Shown one piece after another: positions 10,304 through 21,269 of a stretch of DNA of 64,000 nucleotides (the first letter of the stretch is position 1; each line of letters begins with the position of its first letter). A program made the position numbers and the translations under genes. Source of the stretch: Tupaia tana. Its lineage: Eukaryota > Chordata > Mammalia > Scandentia > Tupaiidae. The stretch spans positions 27,618,877-27,682,876 of the forward strand of contig JAKSZU010000016.1 in the NCBI GenBank assembly GCA_026018925.1. Direction: 5' to 3'. Below the pieces are notes generated by a model that saw nothing but the letters and a program-made list of their open reading frames with translations, did not search any database and had not been told where the DNA came from.

Positions 10304-11226
10304 GGAAAATGGCCTAAGAAATAGAAGTCTGGACTAAATCTAAAAAGGATCTTGCAATTCTGTGCTTCTTTGGTAGAAACACACACAAAACACACACACA
10401 AAATAGAAAGCATGGCCTGGTTTTAAAAATGGAACACTTACTGAATTGAAACAAAAATCAAAATAAAGCAGTAGTGAAATATGAACACAAGCTTGCTTCA
10501 TTTATTTTTTTTTTAATTGAGAATAGGTGTTCTAACCTCAAGGAAACCTGAATCTGTAGGTCAAAGTCATGATCACCTGAACTTCACTTTCCTAAACAGA
10601 AAACTTTCAGAATGAGCACAAAATCCATAGGAATAGAAACAAATTCACTTATTCTATTGTTTAGAAGTGACACATGAATCATCAACTCTACATTGAAATT
10701 CTTCTTATGGGACTCATGTTCTTGTGAAACGGGTTTACAAAGGTAAATACCTGCTACCTATTCAGTTTGGGATTGACCATCAAGGATTTGAGGAAGACAG
10801 CTTCTTCATCTAAATATAAAATTTTGCAAATCAACTTGACTTGCAGCCTTTGCCATCATCACAAGCTACATCACAGATGTAGTACAACCAGCCTAAATGA
10901 TCACATGGTGATTCTCTGAGAGTCCTCTGTGTGTTTCAAACTCAGCTCCTTGGAAAGTGATGCCCTGGTTCACAGATAAATCTAGGCGAGCTAAGCCAGT
11001 ACAACCAATTGCCATCACTAGAAAATAAAGTGCCCATCCTCGTAAAGGCAGATCAATCTGCCTCACATACTTGGCTGTAAGCTCTTGCAGAACAAGATAT
11101 ATGCCTCATTGTTCTACCATCAAAATGGCATATGGCAATCAATTAAGTACATGTTTGTTGAGTAAATGAATTTATGAATGCATGTGGAAGAAATATATGA
11201 GAAATAAGTTAACATCAGTTCAATTT
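10304..11226. other. No recognisable element
   Basis: A short CA-rich patch lies near 10379-10402 and an A/T run near 10500. Otherwise this is unique-looking DNA with no coding signal. Confidence 0.5.
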
Positions 11227-11470
11227 GGGCCAGCTAGTGGTATAATGGTAGGGGCTACTGGATTCCCATATGGCCAACTACATGGTTGGGTCCCAGACCT
11301 ACCCATTTAAAAAACATGCCAGGTGGATGCATGTATGCACAAAATCCTGACAGGAGAATTAAGGAGAAGGGACTGCAGCATAGCCATCCTTCCCAGGGGA
11401 TGCTTTCTCACTTTCCCTCTCACTCACTGTCTCTCTCTCTAGCAAGCACATGCACCCTATACCAAATTTA
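11227..11470 (+). repeat. Type A SINE
   Basis: GGGCCAGCTAGTGGTATAAT head, decayed B box GGTTGGGTCCC, and tail CATGCACCCTATACCAAA. Its A-rich end leads straight into a TG/TA microsatellite that probably grew from it. Confidence 0.88.
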
Positions 11471-11491
11471 AATATATTAATATATATTTGT

Positions 11492-11530
11492 ATATATGTG
11501 TGTGTTTGTGTGTGTATGTATGTGTGTGTA

Positions 11531-11590
<60 letters not shown>
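11492..11590. repeat. (TG)n(TA)n microsatellite
   Basis: An imperfect TG block is followed by about 20 TA units. It lies between a SINE A-tail and the left arm of the inverted repeat at 11594. Confidence 0.95.
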
Positions 11591-11593
<3 letters not shown>

Positions 11594-11594
<1 letters not shown>

Positions 11595-11769
11595 ACATTC
11601 AAGCCATGTAGTAATGTCCAAACTGCTAAGATCCTGAGTTTAACTGATAAATATTAATATATACAAATACACATTAATATTAATATATACACAAATATAT
11701 ATTCATATTTATTTCTCAGTTAAATTCATGATGTTAGCAATTTGGAGATTACCACATGGCTTGAATATT
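11594..11769. repeat. Inverted repeat, 54-nt arms
   Basis: The left arm (11594-11647, core TTCAAGCCATGTAGTAATG) and right arm (11716-11769, core TTACCACATGGCTTGAA) are reverse complements with only a handful of mismatches. They are separated by 68 nt of AT-rich DNA. I cannot assign it to a known MITE. It may be an unassigned palindromic transposon, or a hairpin duplication triggered by the neighbouring TA repeat. Confidence 0.8.
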
Positions 11770-12718
11770 ATCTATCTATCTAGAACAACCAAAAAGAATG
11801 TTTAAAAAAAAACAACTACGTGTGATGAGCAAGTTGATCGCATTTATTTAATCTCCTTGGGGCTAGAGCAGCAGCCTCACCTTTTTCTTCTGAAGGTGAG
11901 TAAATAAGAATAGGCTGAAAAGAGAAAGAGACCTGTAGATGAAAGGGAGTGTGTAGATGCCCCTATTGAAAACAAGCACTGGACTGAGAAGATCGGCCAG
12001 TGAGGCAGCCGATTATTTTGTATTTTCTTTGAGTTGTGTTTTCAAAGAAATATTAATAGATGTTCCTGAGGAACATCTGAAAATGAGAGTGGTGACTACA
12101 TCTAAGCTCTCATCCAGCACTAACCTTGTATGAATTTGGAGAGAGCTTGACTTTTCCAGAAATGGCCATGAGGGAAAAGGGAGTCTTGAGCAAGATGGGG
12201 AAAGTTAACCCCTTTTATTGAGATTAGTTGGGTTTCCCTCCTTCATGGTGATAGCCTCACTACTCTGTATAAACAATAAACAAGGGTACCAAACCACAGC
12301 ACACCAGTGGCTGGCCACTGCTCAAGTCTTGTGAATACAGTAACGAATATTTTCAGAGACTTCATCAAATCGGAAGGAAGATATGACAATTTGAGAAAAT
12401 CCTAATTTCAGAATTTTAAAAAGGAGGATGACAACCTCAACTAAGAGAAGGCTGCCAAATAGTGGCTTCTGTGGGGCCAAGTTAATAAAGTGGGAATAAG
12501 ATATGTACTTAATATTTATTTTTGTGTGGAAAGAAATGTGTTTAAGTTTCTGAAAATTCACTCACACCAGCTCACCTTAAATAGTCCTCAAGTGCTTGTT
12601 TCTCTTACTCATTTTTATGTTCTTTAAAGAAATCATTTTTGCTAAGTAAATAAAGGAAAGCTTCGACTCAGCTGCTACTCAGTCACTATAAATTCCAAAT
12701 TAGAAGTGTATGAACTTG
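11770..12718. other. No recognisable element
   Basis: A short (CTAT)n patch is at 11770. The rest shows no named repeat and no coding evidence. Confidence 0.5.
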
Positions 12719-12956
12719 AGCAAGCAGGTGGTGTGGCGGCTAAGGCGCTAGGCTCCCACATAGATGACCGCAGTAGGAGTCCTGGACCCAACGGCTTGAA
12801 ACTCATGCCAGGCATGTGTGTGTGCGTGCCCAAAAATCCCAACAGGAGAATGGGAGAAAAGGGATTGCAGCCTGGTCATTCTCTCTGGGGTATGATTTCT
12901 CACTTTCTCTTTCTCAGGTGAGCACAAGTACCCTATAGCAAAAATCTCTCCAAAAG
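12719..12956 (+). repeat. Type A SINE
   Basis: Head GGTGTGGCGGCTAAGGCGCT, tail GTACCCTATAGCAAAAATC. The TSD is roughly TGAACTT on both sides. The pyrimidine tract is shortened. Confidence 0.92.
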
Positions 12957-13164
12957 AAAAATGCCTGAACTTAATGAAACTGTATTATGAACTGAAATTC
13001 ATTGTTTCGTAAAGTTTGAATAAAACTTAGACACATAGCCAATTCCTTGGTGACCACGTCTATGCCATCATTTTGTTTACTGTATGTATTTATGTATTCA
13101 TGTATGTATGTATGTAGGTAGGTATTGTAATGAAAGAGAGCATGAGAGAGGGAAGGAGAGGTAA

Positions 13165-13300
13165 TTTTTGGCAGAGTCTCACCATGTCACTATTTGGCAA
13201 TCCTCCTGCCAGCCTCCCAGTTAGGCAGGACGACAGGTGCATGTAATCACACCCAGTCTATCTATTATAGGTTGATCTGGGAACTGAAACAGGGTATGAG
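13165..13300 (-). repeat. tRNA-7SL composite SINE, one monomer
   Basis: In antisense: GAGTCTCACCATGTCACTAT, GCAATCCTCCTGCCAGCC and GGACGACAGGTGCATGTAAT match the reverse of a 7SL-derived (Alu/B1-like) monomer. A decayed tRNA-like segment follows (GATCTGGGAACTGAAACAGG). Heavily diverged and old. Confidence 0.7.
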
Positions 13301-13489
13301 TCTAATTTTTAACCTCAGTCTGATTTCTTCCTTGATTCCCAGGCTCCCAAGCTGTGCTTTTATCCCTCCTTTCAGCCTTAGAAATCTGAACTACTATAAA
13401 CTCACAAAATGCAAATTAATGTATTAGTTTAAATAAAAATAAATCCCATAAATAAAGGATTCCAGAACCAAATAGGAATTTTAAAAGTA

Positions 13490-13556
13490 ATGATTTATTT
13501 AATTTTATTTATCATCATCAGTTTTTTTTTTAATTTGCTACAGGGCATGTGTGCTC

Positions 13557-13594
<38 letters not shown>

Positions 13595-13680
13595 AAGCAA
13601 GCAAGCAGCCAGGTCTGGCACTCACTGTGGTTGACCATGTGGGAGTCCAGCACCTCAACCACCACACCATCTGCTGTTCC
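13490..13680 (-). repeat. tRNA-derived SINE, type B2
   Basis: Antisense: TTTGCTACAGGGCATGTGTG tail, a (GA)n tract, AAGCAAGC repeats, then a decayed head. It is flanked by an approximately 19-nt TSD beginning AAATAGGAATTTTAAAAG. The tail resembles type A while the body is absent, which defines B2. Confidence 0.9.
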
Positions 13681-13764
13681 ACAAATAGAAATTTTGAAAA
13701 GTTGACTTTTTGGATTAGCTCCATGAGCCACCTTTTATACTTGTTGAAGCCCACAGGCAGCTGG

Positions 13765-13945
13765 GAGCAGAAGACCTGGAGGTTAGGAAAACAGGCTTCA
13801 GCACTAGACAGAACCAGGTTCAATCCCAACTCCACCTATGATATAAATCCTCTGAACCTCGGATTCCTTGTCTGTGCAATTGGTGAGAACGCATGTAAAA
13901 ACTTCAGTGTGCTGCTTAAGGCACAGAGTAGTCTCATGAAATAAT
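13765..13945 (+). repeat. MIR SINE
   Basis: CCAGGTTCAATCCCAACTCC (tRNA B-box side), CTCTGAACCTCGGATTCC core and a decayed MIR 3' portion. Confidence 0.8.
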
Positions 13946-14653
13946 AGCTGTTACAATCATCAGCAACAACGAATTCCTTAAGGAGGCACCAGACTCCCTT
14001 CTTTTGTTAATAAAGAGACAGAAAAGATGAAACTGCGAGTCCATCTCTCTGCTGCTTCCACGTGACAAAAGCAGGAAAATGCTTTCATGTAAGTGACAAG
14101 TAATGGTTAAAATATTTGAGAACCCTCAGATCCTAGCTGTAGCTTAGACCTCCCACGTGGGAGCTGGCACTTAAAACAGCACGGCTGTCTCTGGAGAGTT
14201 ATGTGAAGGAAGCCACTGGAAACTAGGCCAGTCCAGGTGGATTGTCCAAAAGCATAAAGCAATTGCTGGAAGCCTGCCAGACCCACTGACTTAGAAGAAT
14301 AATCCCCTAGATGTGTGGAAAATGAGCATTCGAGCTGCAGCCCTGCAGTGAGGACGACTACCATGTAACACCACTTGGCCCCAATAGATATTCTGGAGCC
14401 CCTGCCCCAAACCCAAATACCAGCAGCCCCTGACAGGACAAAGGAATATATAGCTTCAAAAGCTTCTGGAGGTGCTGGCTTTAGGAACTCAAAACACATT
14501 CTCCTCAAAAAGGTGTCACAAAGAATTGTTATTTCTGATCAGGTCCACAAAGGCTCCACTGTTAAAGATATAACTAAAAGGGAAGCCCTGAGTCCAACTC
14601 CTGGGCTCTATGGCCTGCTTTTCGAGCAGCAGTGGGCAGCAAAATAATGCCCC

Positions 14654-14655
<2 letters not shown>
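13946..14655. other. No recognisable element
   Basis: Overlapping open stretches on both strands (to 133 codons at 14107-14508) have no recognisable motif and disagree in frame. I treat the segment as noncoding. Confidence 0.5.

Positions 14656-14684
<29 letters not shown>
14656..14684. repeat. (CA)n microsatellite
   Basis: About 14 uninterrupted CA units. Confidence 0.97.
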
Positions 14685-14689
14685 CACTG

Positions 14690-15075
14690 CCTCCATTTTT
14701 TCCTCTGTACCTTGGAAATAATAATGCTTCTCTCACATGGCACTTTCGTAATGATGGGGTTTATGCATATAAGGTGTTTTAACAGGAGCCAGGCAATGGC
14801 ACAGCAGTAATGTAACTAGATCTACATAGGAAGGTCTGAGTTCATGTTCTGGGGCTCCCTGGGCATGCTAAGCACATGGTGCCTGTGATCCTGAGTGACT
14901 GGGGCTGAGGATCGATTATAGCCTGAGGATCTGGTTGGGGGTGCCTGTCACTCCTCTCTCTGTCTGTCTTTCTCTCTCATGAAAGAAATGAATAAATAAA
15001 CTTTAAAAATAATAAAAGTTTAGATAGCACCTGACACATAGTAGGTGCTCAATAAACATTAGCTACCACTGTCTT
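14690..15075 (+). repeat. MIR SINE split by a type C SINE
   Basis: The left part has TTTTCCTCTGTACCTTGGAA. The right part (15014-15075) has the MIR 3' end CACATAGTAGGTGCTCAATA. The intervening SINE at 14785-15010 is younger. Confidence 0.75.
14785..15010 (+). repeat. tRNA-derived SINE, type C
   Basis: GGAGCCAGGCAATGGCACAG head, a long divergent middle with GATCCTGAGTGACTGGGGCT, then a CTCTCTCATGAAAGAAATG end with an (AATA)n tail. It differs in body and tail from types A and B. Confidence 0.8.
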
Positions 15076-15195
15076 CTTCATGAAGGCTATGAGGTCACTC
15101 CTCCATGACTGCTGCAGGGTATTTAGACCTCCATGGAGATCAGAATTTAGATAAAGACCCTGCAGTGAAGGGATTGACCTTGGAAGTACCAGCCT

Positions 15196-15378
15196 CCCAA
15201 GGCAACCATTTATTGAGCATTTACAATGTTCCAGGCTGTCACTAGGAGCTTTGCACATACATTATCGCTTAGCCCTTCTCCCAGAAAGTTTTCAGGGAGT
15301 TATCTTGTGATCACTATTACCCATAGTTTGTTCATGAGCCAACTGGAGCTCAGAAAGGCAAAATAATTAATTTAACAC
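15196..15378 (-). repeat. MIR SINE
   Basis: Antisense: TTTATTGAGCATTTACAATG, TTTGCACATACATTATCGC, and AACTGGAGCTCAGAAAGGCA follow the reverse MIR order closely. Confidence 0.8.
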
Positions 15379-16299
15379 CATGGGTCTCATTCCTTTTTTC
15401 TACCATAACATCCCTTCAATTGCCTCCCTTTGGGTTTATGCCCAGAAAATGAGTTACCTTTATAAGCAGGATGTTGTCAGTAACTTCCCGATTAAGAACA
15501 ACACCAACAGTCTTCATTTATCACAAGAGAAAAAGGCTGAACATGGGTGCCCCAAAGGTCATTATTCTCTCACTCTGACATCACAAGAAATCCCAATTCC
15601 CTACAACATTTAGGCAACATCTCCTAGGAAGGGGCCTGGTTTGTCCTCTTTGTTACTAAAACATCCTCTGCACACTGTTACTCTATCTCATTAGTTCCTG
15701 GATGATTTCCAGTACCAAAAGCAGTGGAAGATATGCACAGAGAACAAGTGGCTCACCTGCATGTTGTACGGAGGCAGATTAGCATTGACATTTCTAGTGT
15801 TTGTAAAAATTGGTTTCTGCATTTCTTTATGAATATAAACTCACAATAAAGAAGTTTTCATTGCATAGGAGATTTTTAGGAGAATGGTCATCAGTTATTT
15901 CTATATTAAGGGCTAAAGAAAAAACTTGGTAAATGCTGCACCACTGGAAGAGAGAGAGAGGACAGGTGACTGGGGGCTCACCATAATTTTTAAATAAGAA
16001 AGACTGGAAAGTTCAAGAAAAGTTGAGTGTAGTTGGGGTAGAGAGGTAGGCAAGACCATCTGTGCATAGAGGTAAAGCCCCATAACTTGTCAAAGTAGAA
16101 AGAGCAGCCCATGTTCCTTCCCCTAGGAGGTTTATGTTAAGTAAACTTTTTTCTAGTTTGCCAAAAAGAGAAAGAAGATAAAGGCAGAATAAAAGCAGAT
16201 TTTTTTGAGGACTAAAAGCATCAGTAGTTGATGGGAGACCAAAGAATCAACAAAATTGAAATTCTAGCTTTTTGGTTTTACACAGGACATCTGGTTTAC
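15379..16299. other. No recognisable element
   Basis: No coding signal. Short purine-rich patches only (for example near 15950). Confidence 0.5.
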
Positions 16300-16400
16300 C
16301 TGAGCAAATATTTATTGAATATCTACCAAGGGCTCAGCTCTTAGGATGTTAGATAGTATACTGGCTGCAAACAGTGTGATTCACTGAAACATCTTCACAC
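16300..16400 (-). repeat. L2-like fragment
   Basis: GCAAATATTTATTGAATATC and a decayed downstream segment resemble the reverse of the L2 3' end. Weak. Confidence 0.4.
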
Positions 16401-16780
16401 TGAGATAGAGGTAGAATCTGCTTGGCTGGATAGAATGACTCATCTGAGATCAAGTTCTGGTTAGAGAAAGAGTATCTTCTCCAATCAAAGTTTCCCTGAA
16501 GTCTGAAGCTTTGTTTTGGGGGTTGACATCACAAAACTACACACTCTGAGGGGGTTCGAATTTTGACAGCTGGATATATTTTACTCTTAATGAATAATTA
16601 TTATTTTTCTCATGGTTTCATTTGCTTTTTCAGTTTCCAGTTTTGTTCATTGCCATGGTTGCAAAGAAAACATCAAACATCTTTAAATCCTTGAGAATCA
16701 AATTAAAGTCAAGTCAGAAAACTTTTTCCTACTTCAGATTATAAGAACATTTGTCAGGGGAGCATCCTGGCACTGAGACA

Positions 16781-16834
16781 GAAATCCCCCTCACTAACTG
16801 GAAAATTTTCTTGATGAAGATTACCATATGTAGG
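16781..16834 (+). repeat. 54-nt segment duplicated at 17271
   Basis: GAAATCCCCCTCACTAACTG through ATTACCATATGTAGG recurs at 17271-17324 with only two mismatches in 54. This locus looks like the template because it sits in otherwise uninterrupted sequence. Confidence 0.9.
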
Positions 16835-16928
16835 ACGATGAAATTTCTACCTCTGGAATGAAGTTTTCTTTTTTTTCAAAAAACAGGAAATTGTCACTCT
16901 TAGATACACTTCTCAAAAACTATAATTT

Positions 16929-17388
16929 TGGAGGCTAATAGGTGCTGTGAGGGTTAAGGTAGCTGGATCCCACATGGCCAACTGCTTGGTTTGAGTCCCA
17001 GACCTAGAGGCTTGATAAACATGCCTAGTGCATGTGCATGCATGCCCAAAATCCTAAGAGGAGAATGGACTGTTGTGGTGTGACCATCCCCCAAACAAGG
17101 GGTAGAAAGATTTACAACATTCTAGGCAACGGAAAGTCAAGAAGAAAAGAATAAATATGAGGAACAGCATAGCACTGGGGGGAGCCTCCAGCCACCCCCT
17201 ATAACCATGTATAATGTGCATCAGTGGGTGTTGCAAGAGCTCAGAGTAGGAGTGAAGGTGGTGACAGATTGAAATCCCCCTCACAAACTGGAAAATTTTC
17301 TTGATGAATATTACCATATGTAGGTCCTGAGTATGTCATGCTAACGCTCTGTCTCTGTCTCTAGTGAGTGTATGCACCCTATAGTAAA
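16929..17388 (+). repeat. Type A SINE broken by a non-retroposon insertion
   Basis: Head and body run from 16929 (GGAGGCTAATAGGTGCTGTG) to about 17094 (GTGGTGTGACCATCCCCC). The tail resumes at about 17346 (CTCTGTCTCTGTCTCTAGTG) and ends ATGCACCCTATAGTAAAA. Roughly 25 nt of SINE are missing at the break and about 250 nt of foreign DNA lie between. Confidence 0.85.
17095..17345 (-). repeat. Templated insertion: L2-like copy plus 54-nt local copy
   Basis: 17105-17270 aligns with 19381-19810 once the SINE in that copy is removed (shared: GAAAGTCAAGA, CATGTATAATGTGCAT versus TTTATAAAGTGCAT, GAGTAGGAGTGAAGGTG). Then comes the 54-nt copy of 16781-16834, then GGTCCTGAGTATGTCATGCT, matching GGTCCTGTGTTATGTCGTGC at 19815. 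The strand given is that of the parent L2 element. Confidence 0.8.
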
Positions 17389-17448
17389 ATTATTTTTTAG
17401 AGTAATATAACCTTAATCAAATCTTTATTTCTTTCTATTTTAGTTTTT

Positions 17449-17715
17449 GGGGCCAGCAGATGGCATAGTGGTTCCATCACTGGACTCCCACATAGCTAGC
17501 TGTAATTCGAGTTCGGACCCAGAGGCGTGAAAATCATGCTGGGTGCATGTGTGTGCATGCCCAAGATCCCAGGAGGAGAATAGAGGAAAAAGGGATTATG
17601 GTGTGGCCATCCCCCCACCCCAGGGGGTGATTTCTCACTTTCCCCTCTCACTGTCTCTGACTCTCTCTCTTTCTGGAAGTAAACGTGCCCTAAGGCAAAA
17701 CCTCTAAAGAAAAAA
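17449..17715 (+). repeat. Type A SINE
   Basis: GGCCAGCAGATGGCATAGTG head, B box AATTCGAGTTCGG, C-rich expansion in the body, tail ACGTGCCCTAAGGCAAAACC. Its tail faces the tail of the inverted copy that follows. Confidence 0.92.
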
Positions 17716-17732
17716 TAAATAAATAAAATAAA

Positions 17733-17897
17733 TTTTTACCACAGGGCATGTGCACTAGCCAGAGGAAGAAAGAAAAACAGAGACCAAGGAAAAGTGAGAA
17801 ATCAGCACACCCCCTCCCCCCCCCCCCCCCCCGCCACCTACCCCCAGGGAATGGCTACACCATAACCCTTCTCCTCCATCCTCCTCTTAGGATTTTG

Positions 17898-17940
<43 letters not shown>

Positions 17941-18032
17941 TCACGATTTTCAAGCCATCAGGTCCAGGACTTCAACCTCAGAGTTAGCCATGTGGGACCC
18001 AGTGTCTTAACCACCACAACACCTGCTGGCCC
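17733..18032 (-). repeat. Type A SINE with C-run and (CA)n expansions
   Basis: The antisense body holds a long C-rich run at about 17812-17832 where the element normally has six C, and a (CA)n tract of about 18 units at 17900-17937 where it has ACGCACACACG. Both are expansions of native element motifs. Confidence 0.92.
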
Positions 18033-18077
18033 ACAAATCTTTTTTTAGGTTAGTCTTAATAATAAAACAAACAGGTT

Positions 18078-18317
18078 AGGCCAGCAGGTGGCATGGTGGT
18101 CAAGGCACTGGAGTCCCACATGGATGATCACGGTTCAAGTCCCGGACCTGGTGGCCTGAAAATCACACCGGGCATATGTGCATGGGTGCCCAAAATCCCA
18201 GGAGGAGAATGGAGAATGGGATGCTACATGGACATACCTCCTGGGGGATGATTTCTCACTTTCCTTTTCACCATCTCTCTCCAGTGAGTACATGCATCCT
18301 ATGGCAAAAACTTTTAA
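18078..18317 (+). repeat. Type A SINE
   Basis: Intact B box GGTTCAAGTCCCGG. Tail ATGCATCCTATGGCAAAAAC. A-tail followed by a short ATATAC stretch. Confidence 0.92.
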
Positions 18318-18419
18318 AAATATACAGCAATTAAAAAAAAATAAAAATAAATGGGAGGCTTATTTGGTCCTTAAAGCAGTTTGCCAGATGAATCCATTGG
18401 CTGTTTAGTTCAGTTCTAG

Positions 18420-18497
18420 TCATTCATCCATTTATCTACTCCCATTTGTTGAGCACCTATAATGGGTAGACACAATAAGTGTTAAAAATTTAGCAGC
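18420..18497 (-). repeat. L2/MIR 3' end fragment
   Basis: TTTGTTGAGCACCTATAATG is the reversed terminal motif shared by L2 and MIR. Confidence 0.55.
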
Positions 18498-18498
18498 A

Positions 18499-18768
18499 GG
18501 GACCAGCAGTTAGCATAATGGCTATGTCGCTGGACTCCCACGTAGTCGACCGCAGTTCGAGTCCTGGACCCGGTGGCTTAAACTCACGCCGGGCGCGTGT
18601 GCGTGCGTGCCCAAGATCCCGAGAGGAGAATGGAGGAGGGGGGATTGCAGCGTGGCCATCCCCCCTGGGGGGTGATTTCTCGCTTTCTGTCTCTCTGTCT
18701 CTCTCTGTCTGTCTGGCGAGTGCATGCGCCCTATGGCAAAAACCTCTCCTCCCCCCCCCCCAAAAAAA
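18499..18768 (+). repeat. Young type A SINE
   Basis: CpG-rich: ACGTAGTCGACCGCAGTTCG, ACGCCGGGCGCGTGTGCG. The tail has a C11 run before the A-tail. Head subtype GTTCGAGTCC with TTAAACTCACGCC, intermediate between the two young subtypes. Confidence 0.97.
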
Positions 18769-19149
18769 AGACAGAGTTTACAGACTGAGGTCTTTCAAAG
18801 AGAAAGTTAGTATTGTTTTGGGGGGAGTGCACAAATGTCCTGAAGGAGATGTCAGTGGAGACGCTGGGCTACTCTGGTGCATTTCTGCACTTTCTGCTTC
18901 CTGGTACCCTCAGCTATAGTCCTCTGAGTTATTGAATCTGTTAGCACAGGACTATTCTAGAACATATTATATTTTGAGGAGTTCTCCTCTAAAAGTAAGC
19001 TGAGTACTTACCAGTTTTCATGGGTAGTTAAAAGATGTCCTGATGAGGATAACTTTGGAAATAAGTTATAGCGTATCTCTTATGAGGCCTGTTATGCTTT
19101 CTCCATTAGAGCTTTCATTGGAAAGTCTAAGATGCAGATTATTAATTCC
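18769..19149. other. No recognisable element
   Basis: No repeat or gene signal I can support. Confidence 0.5.
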
Positions 19150-19850
19150 TTGCAGCTAATATTGAGCACCTACTATGTGTGGGAAGTATGCTGGGAGGTT
19201 GACAGATAGAGTCCCAATTAGAGATGGAGAAACTCACGCAAAAATAATCAAGGGAAATTTTTATAATCCTATCACACAGTATACGCCAACTTCTATGTGA
19301 GTGCAAAGGAGTAAGTGATTACCTTTCTGAATGGTTTCAGAAGATAAGAGGGAACTCTATAGCCAGCAGGAGGTGGAGGGGATTACAACACTCCAGGCAG
19401 GAGAAAGTCAAGAGAAAAGAACAAAGATGAGAAACGGCATGGTATTGGGGGGAACCTCCAGTCATCCTCTGTAATAATTTATAAAGTGCATTGGGGGGGG
19501 GAGACCAAAAGATAGTGTAATGGTTACATCACCTAGTCAACTCCAGTTTGAGCCCCAGACCTGGTGGCTTGAAAATCACGCCAGGCATGCATGTGGGCAT
19601 GCCCAAAATCCCAGAAGGAGAATGGAGGAGAAGGAATTGTGGAACGGCCATCCCCCCAGGGATGATTTCTCACTTTATTTCTCTCTGTCTTTCTCTGTCT
19701 CTCTGATGAGCAAACATGCCCTACAGCAAAAATCTCTCTTAAAAAAAAAAAAAAGCTGTATCAGGGGATGTGGTGAGAGCTGAGAGTAGGAGTGAAGGTG
19801 TTGGCAGACTGGAAGGTCCTGTGTTATGTCGTGCTAAGGCTATGTTACAC
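19150..19850 (-). repeat. L2 LINE fragment split by a type A SINE
   Basis: Reverse L2 order: ATTGAGCACCTACTATGTGT at 19162, ACACTCCAGGCAGGAGAAAG at 19389, and TTATGTCGTGCTAAGGCTAT after the SINE. It is the probable source of the copy embedded at 17105-17345. Confidence 0.7.
19499..19754 (+). repeat. Type A SINE
   Basis: A few bases are missing between the A box and CACCTAGTCAACTCC. Tail ATGCCCTACAGCAAAAATC with an A14 tail. It is inserted in the L2 fragment. Confidence 0.92.
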
Positions 19851-20564
19851 ATCTGTCACAAGTGGGGAACAGGTACGAAGTCATTACACATGTCACTTAG
19901 TCTAAAGCCTCTTTCATAAAGCAGAATTTGGGGAAGAAATATACCCTTCTCTTTCCTATTAGATTAGGAATGAAGAAAAAGGGAATACTCCAGAGGTAGA
20001 GGAGATCAAAGATCTTTGGAGATTGGCAGTAATACTCTTCCTTATCCCTGCAACCTGCTTCTTGCCAAGCAGACCGAAAGAAGAACTACCTTTTGGAGGT
20101 CCTTGTTCACACAGCCCAGCTCCATCACAAGAATGGCCGGGGAACTCAGCTGCTTCTTGCCATAGACATTGTGTAGCTAAGATTCATAGGTCAGAACCCA
20201 TTCTCATTATCCACATTCCTGGTCTTCTACCATGGGCTTCAAGAGACCTTCTCCATAAGATCAGTATCATGTGTTGTGTAACTTTGCAGGCTGGTACCAC
20301 AGAGGACCACTCTCTCTGTGCTAGGCCCTTACTCTGAGAAAAAGACTAAACGCTTATCAGAATTACAAAACTTACCTTCGTAGTTCTTAAGCTAGCAACT
20401 AAGTTCACAACCTGATTGGTATATAATGGATCAGTGCAATCAAACAGGAAATCAGAATTAAAGTAGCATTTCATACATAGATCCCTTCCATAAGCAAAAT
20501 TCTTCTTGGTTACCCCAAATAAGTCTTTATAAGCACCAAACCACCCTCTATCCTGGGTAGCTGA
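19851..20564. other. No recognisable element
   Basis: An open stretch of 104 codons at 20023-20337 has no recognisable motif. No repeat assigned. Confidence 0.5.
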
Positions 20565-20765
20565 AAGCACAGAGTTCAAATCCTAGCTCCATCATGGTTT
20601 TTATAAATTAAGAGAAATTATTATGGGTTCCTAGGCAAGTACTTATCCTTTCTGAACTTCACAAGGGGATACTAGGACTGATCTTGGATGGTTTTTGTTA
20701 GGACCACATGAGATAATTCAGGTAGTTGGCTTGCTTATAAAATATCAAACAATGTAAAATGTTAG
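20565..20765 (+). repeat. MIR SINE
   Basis: CACAGAGTTCAAATCCTAGC, CTTTCTGAACTTCACAAGGG and AATGTTAGCCATCAT follow the MIR order. Confidence 0.75.
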
Positions 20766-21269
20766 CCATCATAATTAATTTTTATTACCTATGGCCAAAG
20801 TCTTATTAGACACACAGAGCTTGCAGTTCTGTACAAAGGGAAGGATCCATGCTCATGCCCACTAATGGAGTTGAGAAACATTATAAAAAAAGCCTCTTCT
20901 GTTTCCAGTTAATGGTTCCAATCTCACATCAAATGGCACTGTCACAAGTTTTTTGGCAGAACTTCTGAGTCCAAAGTGCAGTTCAGCAAAAACAAAGGCT
21001 GGGCTCTGACCCAACATATTAATCAATGAATTAATTCTCCCCTCATCCATTAACCTTGGGCCTGAAGCAGTGACTTAGCATTGGAGGAATCAAGAGTCTA
21101 AGCTATATGAGATGCTTTAAAGACTGTAGTGATTAAGAGCAGGGAGATCTCAGTCTTCTGAAAAAGAAGTGGCCAAAATAATCTGTGACCTCATGTTATA
21201 TGGCCATCATACTTTTGTCTAGTTGCCTGGAAAGAAAGGGGCAGAAAAAGAGAGAATGCAAATGAGATT
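20766..21269. other. No recognisable element
   Basis: No coding or repeat signal beyond a possible MIR 5' remnant near 21125. Confidence 0.45.

Noticed and set aside
14107-14508. 133-codon minus-strand frame
   Set aside because: No recognisable domain; competing frames on the other strand. A chance open frame is plausible.
17105-17270. Independent L2 insertion inside the SINE
   Set aside because: L2 is far older than the SINE, and its similarity to 19381-19810 extends to idiosyncratic bases. A duplication is the better explanation.
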